A DNA stretch of 64,000 bases from Myxococcaceae bacterium JPH2 (lineage in GTDB: Bacteria; Myxococcota; Myxococcia; Myxococcales; Myxococcaceae). Position numbers and translations under genes: made by a program. Under the pieces are notes generated by a model. The model saw nothing but the letters and a program-made list of their open reading frames with translations. It was not told the DNA's origin and ran no database searches. The DNA lies in contig JAEMGR010000007.1 in assembly GCA_016458225.1 (NCBI GenBank), positions 281,895-345,894 on the forward strand, given 5' to 3'. This document shows positions 34,416-43,014 of this stretch, piece after piece; the first letter of the stretch is position 1, and each line of letters opens with the position of its first letter.

Positions 34416-35507
34416 ATGCGCATCATCAACTTCAACCCCGGCCCCGCCGCCATGCCCCTGCCGGCGCTCGAGCGCGCCCGAGACGAGTTGCTCGATTTCC
34501 AGGGCTCCGGCATGTCCATCATGGAGCACAGCCACCGGGGCAAGGTCTACGAGGCGGTCCACGACGAGGCCATCTCCCTGCTGACCCAGATGCTGGACAT
34601 CCCCGCGACCCACCAGGTCGTCTTCCTCACCGGGGGGGCCCACCAGCAGTTCGCGCAGGTGCCGATGAACTTCCTCACCCCGGCCGCGCCCAGCGCGGAC
34701 TACCTGGTGACGGGCGGGTGGAGTGAGAAGGCCCTCGAGGAGGCGAGGTACTACGGGACGCCGCGCGTGGCCGTCACCACGGTGGGGCCGGACAAGCGCT
34801 ACACCCGCGTGCCCACCCAGGCCGAGCTGCGGTTGGACCCCGGCGCGGCCTACGTCCACTTCACGTCCAACAACACGCTGTTCGGCACGCAGTGGCACAC
34901 GTTCCCGGAGGTCGGGAACGTGCCGCTGGTGGCGGACATGTGCTCGGACTTCCTCTGGCGGAAGTTCGACGTGAGCCGCTTCGCGCTCCTGTACGCGGGC
35001 GCGCAGAAGAACCTGGGGCCCTCGGGCGTCACGGTGGTGGTCGCGGCCAAGGACTTCATGGCGCGGGGCCGCCAGGACATCCCCAAGGTGTTCCGCTACT
35101 CGGTCCACGCGGAGAACAACTCGCTGTACAACACGCCACCCACGCTGGCCATCTACCTGGCCCGCAACGTCCTCGGGTGGATCCGCGACCTGGGCGGGCT
35201 GGACGCGGTGGAGCGCCGCAACCGCGAGAAGGCCGCGCTCTTGTACGCCGCGCTGGACAAGCACGCGGGCTTCTACCGCGCCCCCGTGGAGCGCGACTCC
35301 CGCTCGGTGATGAACGCGGTGTTCTACCTGCCCACCGAGGCGCTCGACGCCACCTTCGCCGCCGAGGCGCTCAAGGCGGGCATGGCGGGCCTCAAGGGAC
35401 ACCGCAGCGTGGGCGGCATCCGGGCGTCGCTCTACAACGCGGTTTCGGTGGAGGACGTGCGCGCCCTGGTGTCCTTCATGGACCACTTCGTGAAGACTCA
35501 CGGGTAG
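34416..35507 (+). CDS. serC: Phosphoserine aminotransferase SerC
   Basis: This PLP-dependent class V aminotransferase converts 3-phosphohydroxypyruvate and glutamate to phosphoserine (serine and pyridoxal pathways). Its 363 residues match the family. Motifs are [10 protein letters not shown] at the N-terminus, [39 protein letters not shown], and the PLP-Lys in [12 protein letters not shown]. The C-terminal [19 protein letters not shown] binds the substrate phosphate. AAGGACC precedes ATG 34416. A chalcone-isomerase-like gene follows after 42 bp. Confidence 0.97.
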   Translation: MRIINFNPGPAAMPLPALERARDELLDFQGSGMSIMEHSHRGKVYEAVHDEAISLLTQMLDIPATHQVVFLTGGAHQQFAQVPMNFLTPAAPSADYLVTGGWSEKALEEARYYGTPRVAVTTVGPDKRYTRVPTQAELRLDPGAAYVHFTSNNTLFGTQWHTFPEVGNVPLVADMCSDFLWRKFDVSRFALLYAGAQKNLGPSGVTVVVAAKDFMARGRQDIPKVFRYSVHAENNSLYNTPPTLAIYLARNVLGWIRDLGGLDAVERRNREKAALLYAALDKHAGFYRAPVERDSRSVMNAVFYLPTEALDATFAAEALKAGMAGLKGHRSVGGIRASLYNAVSVEDVRALVSFMDHFVKTHG

Positions 35508-35549
35508 GCTGCGTCCAACACGCGAAACAGCCCCACCCTGGAGGAGTCC

Positions 35550-36113
35550 ATGAAGAAAGCGACCCTGTCCGCCCTGTTGCTGTCCCTGACGCTCGCGGTT
35601 CCCGCCCTGGCCAAGGAGGTCGCGGGGGTGAGCTTTCCCGACACCGTCCAGGTGGATGGCAAGGCCCTGAAGTTCAACGGCGCGGGGCTGCGCAAGAAGA
35701 TGATCTTCAAGGTCTACACGGCGGGCCTCTACCTGGAGACCCCGTCCCAGGACGCCGCGCAGGTCATCAGCTCGGATCAGGTCAAGCGCGTGCGGATGAC
35801 CATGCTGCGCGACCTGGAGAAGAAGACCATCGTCGACGCCATCACCGACGGCTTCAAGAAGAACGCGGGCGCGGGCTTCCCGGCCCTCAAGGCGCGGCTG
35901 GACACGTTCGCCTCGGCCATCCCCGACCTGAAGAAGGGCGATGAGCTCATCCTCACGTACACCCCCGGCCGCGGCACGCGCGTCACGAGCAAGTCGGGCC
36001 AGGAGATCGACGTCGAGGGCAAGGACTTCGCCGATGCCCTGTTCTCCGTGTGGCTGGGCAAGGATCCGGTGGACTCGAGCCTGAAGGAAGGGATGCTCGG
36101 CAAGGACGACTGA
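35550..36113 (+). CDS. Chalcone-isomerase-like periplasmic protein
   Basis: The 187-residue product has a signal peptide ending at PALAKE. The domain resembles the bacterial chalcone isomerase-like family: VAGVSFPDTVQVDGKALKFNGAGLRKK, then FKVYTAGLYLETPS, RMTMLRDLEKKTIVDAI and ILTYTPGRGT. Such secreted proteins are thought to bind fatty acids or hydrophobic ligands rather than catalyse flavonoid chemistry. A clear GGAGGAG precedes ATG 35550. A strong terminator follows at 36141. Confidence 0.9.
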   Translation: MKKATLSALLLSLTLAVPALAKEVAGVSFPDTVQVDGKALKFNGAGLRKKMIFKVYTAGLYLETPSQDAAQVISSDQVKRVRMTMLRDLEKKTIVDAITDGFKKNAGAGFPALKARLDTFASAIPDLKKGDELILTYTPGRGTRVTSKSGQEIDVEGKDFADALFSVWLGKDPVDSSLKEGMLGKDD

Positions 36114-36140
36114 GCCTTCCGCCCAGCCCTGGAAGTGAAG

Positions 36141-36180
36141 ACGCCCCGCGACTCCAAGAGGAGACGCGGGGCGTTCTGCT
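36141..36180 (+). terminator. Intrinsic terminator after the chalcone-isomerase-like gene
   Basis: Perfect 10-bp arms ACGCCCCGCG and CGCGGGGCGT enclose a 14-nt loop, followed by TCTGCT. It lies 28 bp after the stop codon and separates serC-CHI-like transcription from the M13 peptidase gene. Confidence 0.75.
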
Positions 36181-36341
36181 GTGCAGGGGTGTCGCGCCGC
36201 GTCGTGCCCCCTGGGGAGAGGATGCGCCGGGGTGCTTGCCGGCCGCGGCAGACTTCTGGAATGAAGGACCCAGTCGGTCGTTGACGCCCGTCTGACGTGG
36301 ACCACCCCCCCGGCCCCTGTCCCTGCTTCCTGGAGATTGCT

Positions 36342-38462
36342 TTGAAGAGACTGGCACTGCTTGCCGCCTCCTGTGTTCTCGGCACCGCCTGCAAGACGGC
36401 GGAGCCCGCTCCCGAGCCCCCGCGCGCCACTCCGGTGGTCACCGCGCCGGCGTCCCCGCCCGCCGCCGAGGTCGCGGTGGCGGATGCGACCAGGCCGGTG
36501 CCTCCGGGCCTGGACCTGGCGGTGATGGACACGTCGGTGAACCCCTGTGACGACTTCTACGCCTACGCGTGCGGCGGCTGGCTGAAGGCGACGGAGATTC
36601 CGGCGGACCGCTCGCGCTGGTCGCGCGGCTTCGAGACCGTGGCCGAGCGCAACGAGCAGGTGCTGCGTGACATCCTCACCAGCGCCGCGGCCACCAAGTC
36701 CGCCGACCGCTCCACCCAGATGCTCGGGGACTACTACGGCGCCTGCATGGACGAGGCGGCGCTCGAGCAGTCCATGCCCGCGCTCAAGACGCAGCTCGCG
36801 AAGCTGTCGTCGCTCAAGAGCGCCAATGACCTGGCCAAGACGGTGGCGTGGCTGCACGCCCGCGGCGTGGACGCGCTCTTCCGGATCACCTCGGATCAGG
36901 ACCTGAAGGACGCCACGCTCGTCATCGGAGTGGTGGACCAGGGCGGCCTCGGCCTGCCGGACCGGGACTACTACCTGAAGGACGACGCGAAGATGAAGGA
37001 GGCGCGCGTCGCCTATCAGGAGCACGTGAAGAACGTGTTCCTCTTGCTCGGGGACAAGCCGGAGATGGCCACGCGCAAGGCGCAGGGCATCCTGGCCATC
37101 GAGACCCGGCTCGCCGGCGCCGCGCTGTCCAAGGTGGATCGTCGCGACCCCGAGAAGACCTACCACCGGCTGGAGCGCAAGGGCCTGCAGACGACGGCGC
37201 CAGCCTTTGGCTGGGACGTGTACTTCAAGCAGGTGGGGCTGCCCGAGGGTGACGCGCTCAACGTGGCGCACCCGCCGTTCTTCCAGACGGTGTCCGCCAT
37301 GGTGCGCGAGCAGCGCCCGGGCGACTGGGGTCCCTACCTCGCGTACCACTTCGTGGACTCCGTGCGAGACACGCTGCCCAAGAAGCTCCAGGAGGAGTTC
37401 TTCCGCTTCGAGTCCTCGGTGCTGACGGGCGCCAAGGAGGACATCGCGCGGTGGAAGAAGTGCGTGCGTGCCACGGACGCGGCGCTGCCGCACGTGCTGG
37501 CGCAGCCGTTCATCGCGCGCACGTTTGGCGCGGACGGCAAGGCCACCACCAGCGACATGGTGGGGCAGATCGAGAAGTCCTTCGAGCGCAACCTGGACAC
37601 GCTCGCGTGGATGGACGCGGAGACGAAGGCCAAGGCGCTGGAGAAGGTCCAGAAGATCACCAACAAGATTGGCTACCCGGACGTGTGGCGCAGCTACGAG
37701 GGGCTGAAGCTGGACCGCGCCTCGTTCCTCCAGTCGTACCTGGCCACGGAGGCCTTCGAGCAGGCCCGTCAGCTTCGCAAGGCGGGCAAGCCGGTGGACC
37801 GCGCCGAGTGGCTGATGTCGCCGCCGACGGTGAACGCCTACTACAACCCGGCCACCAACGAGATTGTCTTCCCCGCGGGCATCCTCCAGCCGCCGTTCTT
37901 CAACCGCGAGGCCTCGGCCCCGGTGAACTTCGGCGCCATGGGCATGGTGGTGGGACACGAAATCACCCACGGGTTCGACGACGAGGGCCGCCTCTTCGAC
38001 GCGGATGGCAACCTGAAGCAGTGGTGGACGGACGCCTCGGACAAGGCGTTCCGTGAGCGCGTGGCGTGCGTGCAGCGCCAGTACGACGGCTACACCGCCG
38101 TGGACGACGTGAAGGTGAACGGCAAGCTCACCCTGGGCGAGAACGTGGCGGACCTGGGCGGCCTCAAGCTGTCCTTCGCGGCCATGCAGGCGTACCTGGC
38201 GGCCCACCCGGAGAAGGCCACCGAGGCCCAGGCGTACCGCTTCAGCCCGGCGCAGCAGTTCTTCCTGGGCTACGCGCAGTCGTGGTGCTCGAAGATTCGC
38301 GACGCCGCCGCGCGTCAGCGGGCGCTGACGGACTCGCACTCGCCCGCGTTCTGGCGCGTCAACGGGCCGGTGACGAACCTCCAGCAGTTCCAGCAGGCCT
38401 TCTCGTGCCAGGCTGGCGCGAAGATGGTCGCCCCCGCTGCGAACCGCTGCGAGGTCTGGTAG
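36342..38462 (+). CDS. M13 (neprilysin-like) metallopeptidase lipoprotein
   Basis: This zinc endopeptidase has 706 residues. TTG 36342 is taken as start because GGAG lies 6 bp upstream and the resulting signal ends in LGTAC (Cys 17). The mature protein begins with the M13 signature VNPCDDFYAYACGGW, continues through NAYYNPATNEIVFPAGILQP, and has HEITHGFDD (His 539, Glu 540, His 543) with the third ligand in GENVADLGG. The C-terminal CxxW-like ending RCEVW is typical. It degrades oligopeptides outside the cytoplasm, probably anchored by lipid. A GlsB/YeaQ-like gene follows after 26 bp. Confidence 0.95.
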   Translation: MKRLALLAASCVLGTACKTAEPAPEPPRATPVVTAPASPPAAEVAVADATRPVPPGLDLAVMDTSVNPCDDFYAYACGGWLKATEIPADRSRWSRGFETVAERNEQVLRDILTSAAATKSADRSTQMLGDYYGACMDEAALEQSMPALKTQLAKLSSLKSANDLAKTVAWLHARGVDALFRITSDQDLKDATLVIGVVDQGGLGLPDRDYYLKDDAKMKEARVAYQEHVKNVFLLLGDKPEMATRKAQGILAIETRLAGAALSKVDRRDPEKTYHRLERKGLQTTAPAFGWDVYFKQVGLPEGDALNVAHPPFFQTVSAMVREQRPGDWGPYLAYHFVDSVRDTLPKKLQEEFFRFESSVLTGAKEDIARWKKCVRATDAALPHVLAQPFIARTFGADGKATTSDMVGQIEKSFERNLDTLAWMDAETKAKALEKVQKITNKIGYPDVWRSYEGLKLDRASFLQSYLATEAFEQARQLRKAGKPVDRAEWLMSPPTVNAYYNPATNEIVFPAGILQPPFFNREASAPVNFGAMGMVVGHEITHGFDDEGRLFDADGNLKQWWTDASDKAFRERVACVQRQYDGYTAVDDVKVNGKLTLGENVADLGGLKLSFAAMQAYLAAHPEKATEAQAYRFSPAQQFFLGYAQSWCSKIRDAAARQRALTDSHSPAFWRVNGPVTNLQQFQQAFSCQAGAKMVAPAANRCEVW

Positions 38463-38488
38463 GTCCCGGACCATCCAAGGAGGACGGC

Positions 38489-38743
38489 ATGGGAATGGGA
38501 ATCTGTTCGTGGCTGGTGCTGGGCGGTATCGCGGGGTGGCTGGCCAGCATCATCAAGGGCACCAACGCCCGGATGGGGCTGTTCGCCAACATCTTCACCG
38601 GCATCGTCGGCGCCATGGTCGGCGGCTGGGTGTTCAACCTCATCGGCGGCCGAGGCGTGACGGGTTTCAATCTCTACTCGCTGGGCGTCGCCACGGCGGG
38701 GGCCGTCCTCCTGTTGACGCTGTTGAAAGCCATCTCCAAGTAG
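38489..38743 (+). CDS. GlsB/YeaQ/YmgE family membrane protein
   Basis: The 84-residue product has three hydrophobic segments and the Gly-rich pattern of the transglycosylase-associated (YeaQ) family: WLVLGGIAGWLAS, FANIFTGIVGAMVGGWVFN and a last helix near the C-terminus. Family members are small stress-linked inner-membrane proteins of unclear function. ATG 38489 has an AAGGAGG ribosome-binding site. It is convergent with the radical SAM gene, with 6 bp between the stop codons. Confidence 0.9.
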   Translation: MGMGICSWLVLGGIAGWLASIIKGTNARMGLFANIFTGIVGAMVGGWVFNLIGGRGVTGFNLYSLGVATAGAVLLLTLLKAISK

Positions 38744-38749
38744 CGCGGC

Positions 38750-39787
38750 TCAGAACAGGCTGAGCTGCGGAGAGGCAGGAGGCTTGCGCTCCGGACGCCG
38801 GAAGGTGTCCGGAGCCGCCTCGGTGATGGCGGACCCGCGGATGCCCAGCCGGCGCGCCGTGGTCTGGAAGAGCTGGTCGATGCTCTGGGCGTAGAGGCCC
38901 TCGCCGCGCATGCGATGCCGGAAGCGCGAGTCATTCAGCTCGCCGCCGCGCGTCTCGCGGATGCGGTGCAAGACACGGTCGGCCCGGAGCGGCAGCTTCG
39001 CGCGCAGCCGCTCCTCGAAGACCTCCTTCACGGGACCGGGCAGCCGCAAGAGCGTGTAGTGCGCCCGGGTGACGCCGGCCTCGCGCGCCGCGGTGAGCAC
39101 GCGGGCGATGTCCTCGTCGTTGAGGCCCGGGATGATGGGCGCCACGGAGACCGCCACGTCGATGCCCGCCTGGACGAGCCGCTCGATGGTGACCAGCCGA
39201 CGCTGGGGCGAGGCCGCATAGGGCTCCATCGCGCGCGCCAGCTCCGGTTGATGGAAGGGCAGGCTGATGCTGACCCAGAGTCGCGCCTCCCGCGCCAACT
39301 GCTGGAGCACGTCCAGGTCCCGCTCGATGAGCACCCCCTTGGTGATGATGCCCACCGGGTTGCGGTACTCGGCGCAGACCTCCAGGCACTGGCGGGTGAG
39401 TCGCAGGGACGCCTCCAGCGGCTGATAGCAGTCCGTGACACCGCTGAAGACGACGGTCTCGCCTTTCCAGGACGGGCGCTCGAACGCCTCGCGCAATAGC
39501 TCCGGCGCGCGAGGCTTCACCACGATGCGGGTCTCGAAGTCCGTTCCCGCGCCCAGGTCCAGGTACTGGTGCGTGGGGCGCGCGTAGCAGTACGCGCAGG
39601 CATGGAGGCAACCTCGATAGGGATTGGCGCTCCAGTCGAAGCCGACGTCCGGGCTGTCGTTGTGCGACAGCACGGAGCGACTGTGGTCCTCCCACACCTC
39701 CAGCCGTGAGGGAGGAATCTCGTCGAGGTACTCCACCGCGGTGCTCGCCCAGGGGTTGGGCGGGTTGTCGATGGGACGGGCTTTCAC
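38750..39787 (-). CDS. Radical SAM protein (PA0069 / spore-photolyase-like family)
   Basis: The 345-residue product starts at GTG 39787. The Fe-S motif Cx3Cx2C is at Cys 60, 64 and 67 (RGCLHACAYCYARP). The flanking VLSHNDSPDVGFDWSANPYRGC and IVVKPRAPELL are characteristic of the PA0069/SplB-like family, and YTLLRLPGPV follows. These proteins cleave SAM reductively; most members have no known substrate, and DNA repair has been proposed by analogy with spore photoproduct lyase. It is a single-gene unit, with no membrane segment. Confidence 0.92.
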   Translation of the reverse strand: MKARPIDNPPNPWASTAVEYLDEIPPSRLEVWEDHSRSVLSHNDSPDVGFDWSANPYRGCLHACAYCYARPTHQYLDLGAGTDFETRIVVKPRAPELLREAFERPSWKGETVVFSGVTDCYQPLEASLRLTRQCLEVCAEYRNPVGIITKGVLIERDLDVLQQLAREARLWVSISLPFHQPELARAMEPYAASPQRRLVTIERLVQAGIDVAVSVAPIIPGLNDEDIARVLTAAREAGVTRAHYTLLRLPGPVKEVFEERLRAKLPLRADRVLHRIRETRGGELNDSRFRHRMRGEGLYAQSIDQLFQTTARRLGIRGSAITEAAPDTFRRPERKPPASPQLSLF

Positions 39788-39826
39788 GCCCCTACGGTGT
39801 GGCTGAAAGCCCGTTCAGTCAAGCCT

Positions 39827-40675
39827 TTAGCAGCCCGTGTTGTAGGCGGACAGGAAGAGCGTGCGGTCCGTGGCGTCCACGGTGCCGTTGCCATCCACGT
39901 CCGCGGCGAGCTGGCCCGCCTGCCACGCGTTGAGGAAGGCGGTGCGGTCCGCGAGGTTCACGGTGCCGTTCACGTCGTAGTCGGAGGGGCAGAAGAGCTG
40001 CAGGTCGAGCGACCACGAAGCGGAGGCCGAGCCGTTGCCCTGGCCCTGGGCGTCCACGAGTGCGGAGACGTCACCCTGGAGGGTGTACTGGCCCGCGGGA
40101 ATCCAGCCGGTGCGCGTGGAGGAGTCTTCGCCGTCGAGGTTGCCGATGTCGAGCGAGAGGATGGGGCGGGTCGCGGTGATGTCGGCGATGTAGAGCAGGG
40201 CGGTGGAGCCGCCGAACTGGTACGCGCCGATGTACGCGTCCGAGGCCGCCTGCGCGCTGCCGGACACGACGTAGCGCGAGACGCGGTTGACGTTGAAGGT
40301 CAGGTAGAAGTCCGCGTTGCCCTGGCCCTGGCCGCGCGCGGACGGATCCATGGCGACGCCGCGAGCGGTGGCGGAGACCGACGCGGTGATGCGCGAGGCT
40401 CCGATGGTGGACTGGCCCGTGCCGGAGCCATCCGCGTCCACGCGGCTCTTCGAGTCCTCGTACTGGGTGTTGGCCTTCAGCACGATGCTGTCGCTGAACG
40501 GCGCGAAGCCGGTGGTGCCGTGGGAGTCCGAGTGGACGACGTTCGTGATGGCATCCACGGCGGAGATGCCGGCGGAGACCGAGCGGCTGCCCTGCACCGG
40601 GGTGATGACCTGGGCCTGGGCGGCGGTGGCGACAACGAGGGGGAGAGCACCAACACACATCGACACGAGACGCAT
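39827..40675 (-). CDS. Secreted protein with C-terminal dockerin-like repeats
   Basis: The 282-residue product starts at ATG 40675 behind TGAGGT, giving a signal peptide ending at AAQAQ. Most of the protein is a beta-rich, Ser/Thr-rich domain with no named family. The last ~60 residues hold two dockerin/EF-hand-like repeats, DYDVNGTVNLADRTAFLNAW and DVDGNGTVDATDRTLFLSAY, each with the calcium-binding DxNxT/DxDxNG pattern. Dockerin repeats in non-cellulosomal bacteria usually serve as cell-surface or sorting modules. The protein is probably secreted or surface-bound. Confidence 0.85.
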   Translation of the reverse strand: MRLVSMCVGALPLVVATAAQAQVITPVQGSRSVSAGISAVDAITNVVHSDSHGTTGFAPFSDSIVLKANTQYEDSKSRVDADGSGTGQSTIGASRITASVSATARGVAMDPSARGQGQGNADFYLTFNVNRVSRYVVSGSAQAASDAYIGAYQFGGSTALLYIADITATRPILSLDIGNLDGEDSSTRTGWIPAGQYTLQGDVSALVDAQGQGNGSASASWSLDLQLFCPSDYDVNGTVNLADRTAFLNAWQAGQLAADVDGNGTVDATDRTLFLSAYNTGC

Positions 40676-40759
40676 GCGTACCTCAGGGGGACTGCGGGGA
40701 GAGGCGCGCACCTTACGTTGGTTGCCTGACATTTCGGCGTGCCGTCGTTGTCACGACGT

Positions 40760-40804
40760 GCGGGGAAGGAATGCGAACTCGCGATCCCAAGCTTGGGAAG
40801 CTTG
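40760..40804 (-). pseudogene. Decayed copy of the 3' half of tRNA-Gly
   Basis: About 45 bp align to the anticodon stem-loop, variable loop, T arm and 3' acceptor strand of the intact tRNA-Gly gene at 40910-40982. I count about 7 mismatches and one gap. The 13-bp anticodon core AGCTTCCCAAGCT is identical. The 5' half of the tRNA is absent. It may be the scar of an integrated element or a decayed tandem tRNA. Confidence 0.7.
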
Positions 40805-40865
40805 GGGTCACCTGTGCGAGGCGGAGTCCACGTCACCGGGTGTGGCGGAGTCCGCAGAACGAAAA

Positions 40866-40900
40866 AAGGCCGGTGGTCCTTGAAAGGAACCACCGGCCTT
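40866..40900 (-). terminator. Intrinsic terminator of tRNA-Gly
   Basis: Perfect 12-bp outer arms (AAGGCCGGTGGT and ACCACCGGCCTT) with an inner pairable CCT/AGG are followed on the minus strand by TTTT and C. It begins 10 bp after the tRNA 3' end. Confidence 0.92.
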
Positions 40901-40909
40901 CAGTTCGTG

Positions 40910-40982
40910 AGCGGCGGAAGGGATTCGAACCCTCGACCCCGAGCTTGGGAAGCTCGTGCTCTACCAACTGAGCTACCACCGC
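40910..40982 (-). tRNA. tRNA-Gly (anticodon CCC)
   Basis: The 73-nt gene folds into a full cloverleaf. Acceptor GCGGTGG pairs with CCGCCGC; the D arm is GCTC/GAGC; the anticodon stem is CGAGC/GCTCG around loop TTCCCAA with anticodon CCC; the T arm has loop TTCGAAT. The discriminator is U, as expected for glycine. The CCA end is not encoded. A matching promoter lies 13 bp upstream and an intrinsic terminator directly downstream, so it is a single-gene unit. Confidence 0.97.
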
Positions 40983-40994
40983 AGAAGTGCGCCG

Positions 40995-41023
40995 GGTGTA
41001 CCGCAGCCCTCCGGGACCGTCAA
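40995..41023 (-). promoter_or_regulatory. Sigma-70-type promoter of tRNA-Gly
   Basis: On the minus strand TTGACG (-35, 41018-41023) and TACACC (-10, 40995-41000) are separated by exactly 17 bp. The predicted start of transcription is about 6 bp before the tRNA 5' end. Confidence 0.7.
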
Positions 41024-41457
41024 GGACGTTGCGGCCCACCTGAGGCGCGACTTTCAGAATCCGCTGCCTCGGACTTGGGGCGCGCTTCCGCACCTTGGGC
41101 GGAGGGCGGCACGCTGTTGAACCGGGGTGTCGGCTGGCGGACCGAACCCCATGCGGACTCGCATCCGTTGCCTCCGGATTGATGGCGCCCAGGAGGCCGG
41201 CCGGCGACCTCCACCGCAGGAGGGGATGTGCTCCGGGGTGGCGATGTCGTGTCCCGAAAATGGATCCGTCCGCGGCTTCGTATGGTTGGCGCGCGATGAG
41301 CTCCGTTCGGGGCTCTCGATGAATCGCATGCGTCCGCGCGGGCTCCGATACATGGCTCACGCTCATGTATTGCCATGGCCTTGAAAAGACTTTCACAGGC
41401 TGGAAGGGCAGGAACCCAGGCGTTCCTCGCTGTCTGGGGCAGTGATATTGGCGACGG
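41024..41457. other. Intergenic region between tRNA-Gly and a lipoprotein gene
   Basis: About 430 bp without a supported gene. Open frames here are short and lack recognisable domains. The last ~100 bp before 41458 are less GC-rich and probably hold the promoter of the downstream lipoprotein, but no hexamer pair stands out. Confidence 0.4.
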
Positions 41458-42963
41458 ATGCGAATGAACAGGCGATGGCTCTCGGTGACGTTCTTGGGAA
41501 TGGCGCTGGGGTGGGGCGCCTGTGGTTCGGATGAGCCCACCCCTGACGCTGGCGTGCTCTCGGATGGCGGCACGGATTCGGGAGTCTCGGGCGGTCGTGA
41601 TGGTGGGGGAGACGCGGGGAACACCAGCGGAAGTGACAGCGGTGTCGATGCGGGTACCACGGGCGGAAGTGACAGTGGCGTCGATGCCGGAAGCGATGGG
41701 GGCTCGGACGCGGGGACGCAGGTCGACCCCACGCTCGAACAAGGAGACGGCGTCTCGCGGGAGACCGCCACGGTGGGCGGAATCGCGGTGGACCGTTACA
41801 CCTGGACGGACTCGCAGGGACGTCCGCGCACGGTCTCACTGAAGCGCGAGTCGGCTTCGAGCCACGGCGGCTACGCCGTTCAGCTGACCTATCAAGTGAA
41901 GGCCGGTGCGAGCTGGCGCACGGTGACGGTGGACGGCACGACCGGCGGCGAGCGCGGCTACGGCTACTTCGTGGCGCACGAGCTGTATCGGAGCTTCGAC
42001 AATGGTTCCTCAGGGACCATCGCGGGGCTGCATGGAGAGGACGACTCGCCGCTGGGCGTGGGCTTCGCGGTGCAGGGGACGCACTCGGCCATCACCGCGG
42101 GCTCGACTTCCATCAGCCACACCTTCACGACGCGCTATCCGAAGTGGGGCACGCGCGCGGCGATGGCGGATGTGACCGCCACGACTCCGGCGGCGGCGAG
42201 CGCGCACCAGAAGTTCCTGGTGCCGGTGAGCATCCGCTGGGTCTTCCAGAAGGGGATGGACTTTCCGCGCATCGACACTCGGGTGGACTTGAGCGAGCCA
42301 AGCGCGGGACAGCTCTCCTTCGACATGCGCGGTCCCTATGGCGTCGTCGAGTTCGCGGACTCGGACGTCAACGCGCCACTCAACAACGTGCAGTGGGGGG
42401 ATGCGCGCGGTCACTTCACCACGCTCGCGCCCGCCGCGGGTTCGCTCACCACGCAGGCGAACTGGACCTGGAACGAGCCCATTGGCTCCGCGCGCAAGTA
42501 CCACGCGCTGCTCGCGCGGCACTCGAGCACCGGCGTGCTCTATGAAATCGGGCTCGTCGAGATGAAGCTCGGCGCGGACACGGGGCTGGTCCACGGCGTG
42601 TACAGCGACAACAACGGGACGACGAAGACCGCGTCCGGTCATGCGCTGCTCAGCGCGGGCTTCTCCGAGGGCGAGTGGTCGTATCAGTCCGCGCAGTACA
42701 GCGGGCTGACCAGCTCGTCACCCGCCACGGGGAAGAAGTTCGCGTGGGGGACGAGCCCGTTCTACGGCTCCTCGCTCACCACGGTGTACTTGAGCTCCGA
42801 CTTCAGCGTGCCCATCGCCGCGTTTCCGGCGTCGCGGCTCCTGATGTCGCGCACGTGCCTGGTGCTCGGTCTCTCCACGTTCACGGACGCGAGCCCGAAG
42901 TCGCTCACGCGCGTGACGGCGGAGAATGCTTCGCCCAGCTGCGCGACGGCCGAGCCGCTCTGA
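41458..42963 (+). CDS. Lipoprotein with Asp/Gly/Ser-repeat linker, 501 aa
   Basis: A signal ending in GWGAC (Cys 22) indicates a lipoprotein; ATG 41458 or ATG 41464 can be the start. Residues ~25-95 are a low-complexity linker with repeated SDSGVDAG and DGG units, a common spacer in myxobacterial surface lipoproteins that may bind calcium. The remaining ~400 residues are a beta-rich domain without a family I can name; its pattern of WNEPIG, YGYFVAHELYRSFDN and VHGVYSDNNG suggests a carbohydrate-associated or beta-sandwich fold, but this is not certain. It converges with the PPC-repeat lipoprotein gene across a shared terminator. Confidence 0.8.
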   Translation: MRMNRRWLSVTFLGMALGWGACGSDEPTPDAGVLSDGGTDSGVSGGRDGGGDAGNTSGSDSGVDAGTTGGSDSGVDAGSDGGSDAGTQVDPTLEQGDGVSRETATVGGIAVDRYTWTDSQGRPRTVSLKRESASSHGGYAVQLTYQVKAGASWRTVTVDGTTGGERGYGYFVAHELYRSFDNGSSGTIAGLHGEDDSPLGVGFAVQGTHSAITAGSTSISHTFTTRYPKWGTRAAMADVTATTPAAASAHQKFLVPVSIRWVFQKGMDFPRIDTRVDLSEPSAGQLSFDMRGPYGVVEFADSDVNAPLNNVQWGDARGHFTTLAPAAGSLTTQANWTWNEPIGSARKYHALLARHSSTGVLYEIGLVEMKLGADTGLVHGVYSDNNGTTKTASGHALLSAGFSEGEWSYQSAQYSGLTSSSPATGKKFAWGTSPFYGSSLTTVYLSSDFSVPIAAFPASRLLMSRTCLVLGLSTFTDASPKSLTRVTAENASPSCATAEPL

Positions 42964-42979
42964 GTCCTCGCGGTGCCCT

Positions 42980-43004
42980 GCGCCCCGGTGGAAGTCCGGG
43001 GCGC
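42980..43004. terminator. Bidirectional hairpin between convergent lipoprotein genes
   Basis: Perfect 9-bp arms GCGCCCCGG and CCGGGGCGC enclose a 7-nt loop. It lies between the convergent stop codons at 42963 and 43015. T-runs are weak on both sides. Confidence 0.65.
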
Positions 43005-43014
43005 GGGCTTCGCG

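Noticed and set aside
34053..38474. A very long (1473-codon) minus-strand open frame over serC, the chalcone-isomerase-like gene and the M13 gene
   Set aside because: It is antisense to three well-supported genes and has low-complexity composition without motifs.
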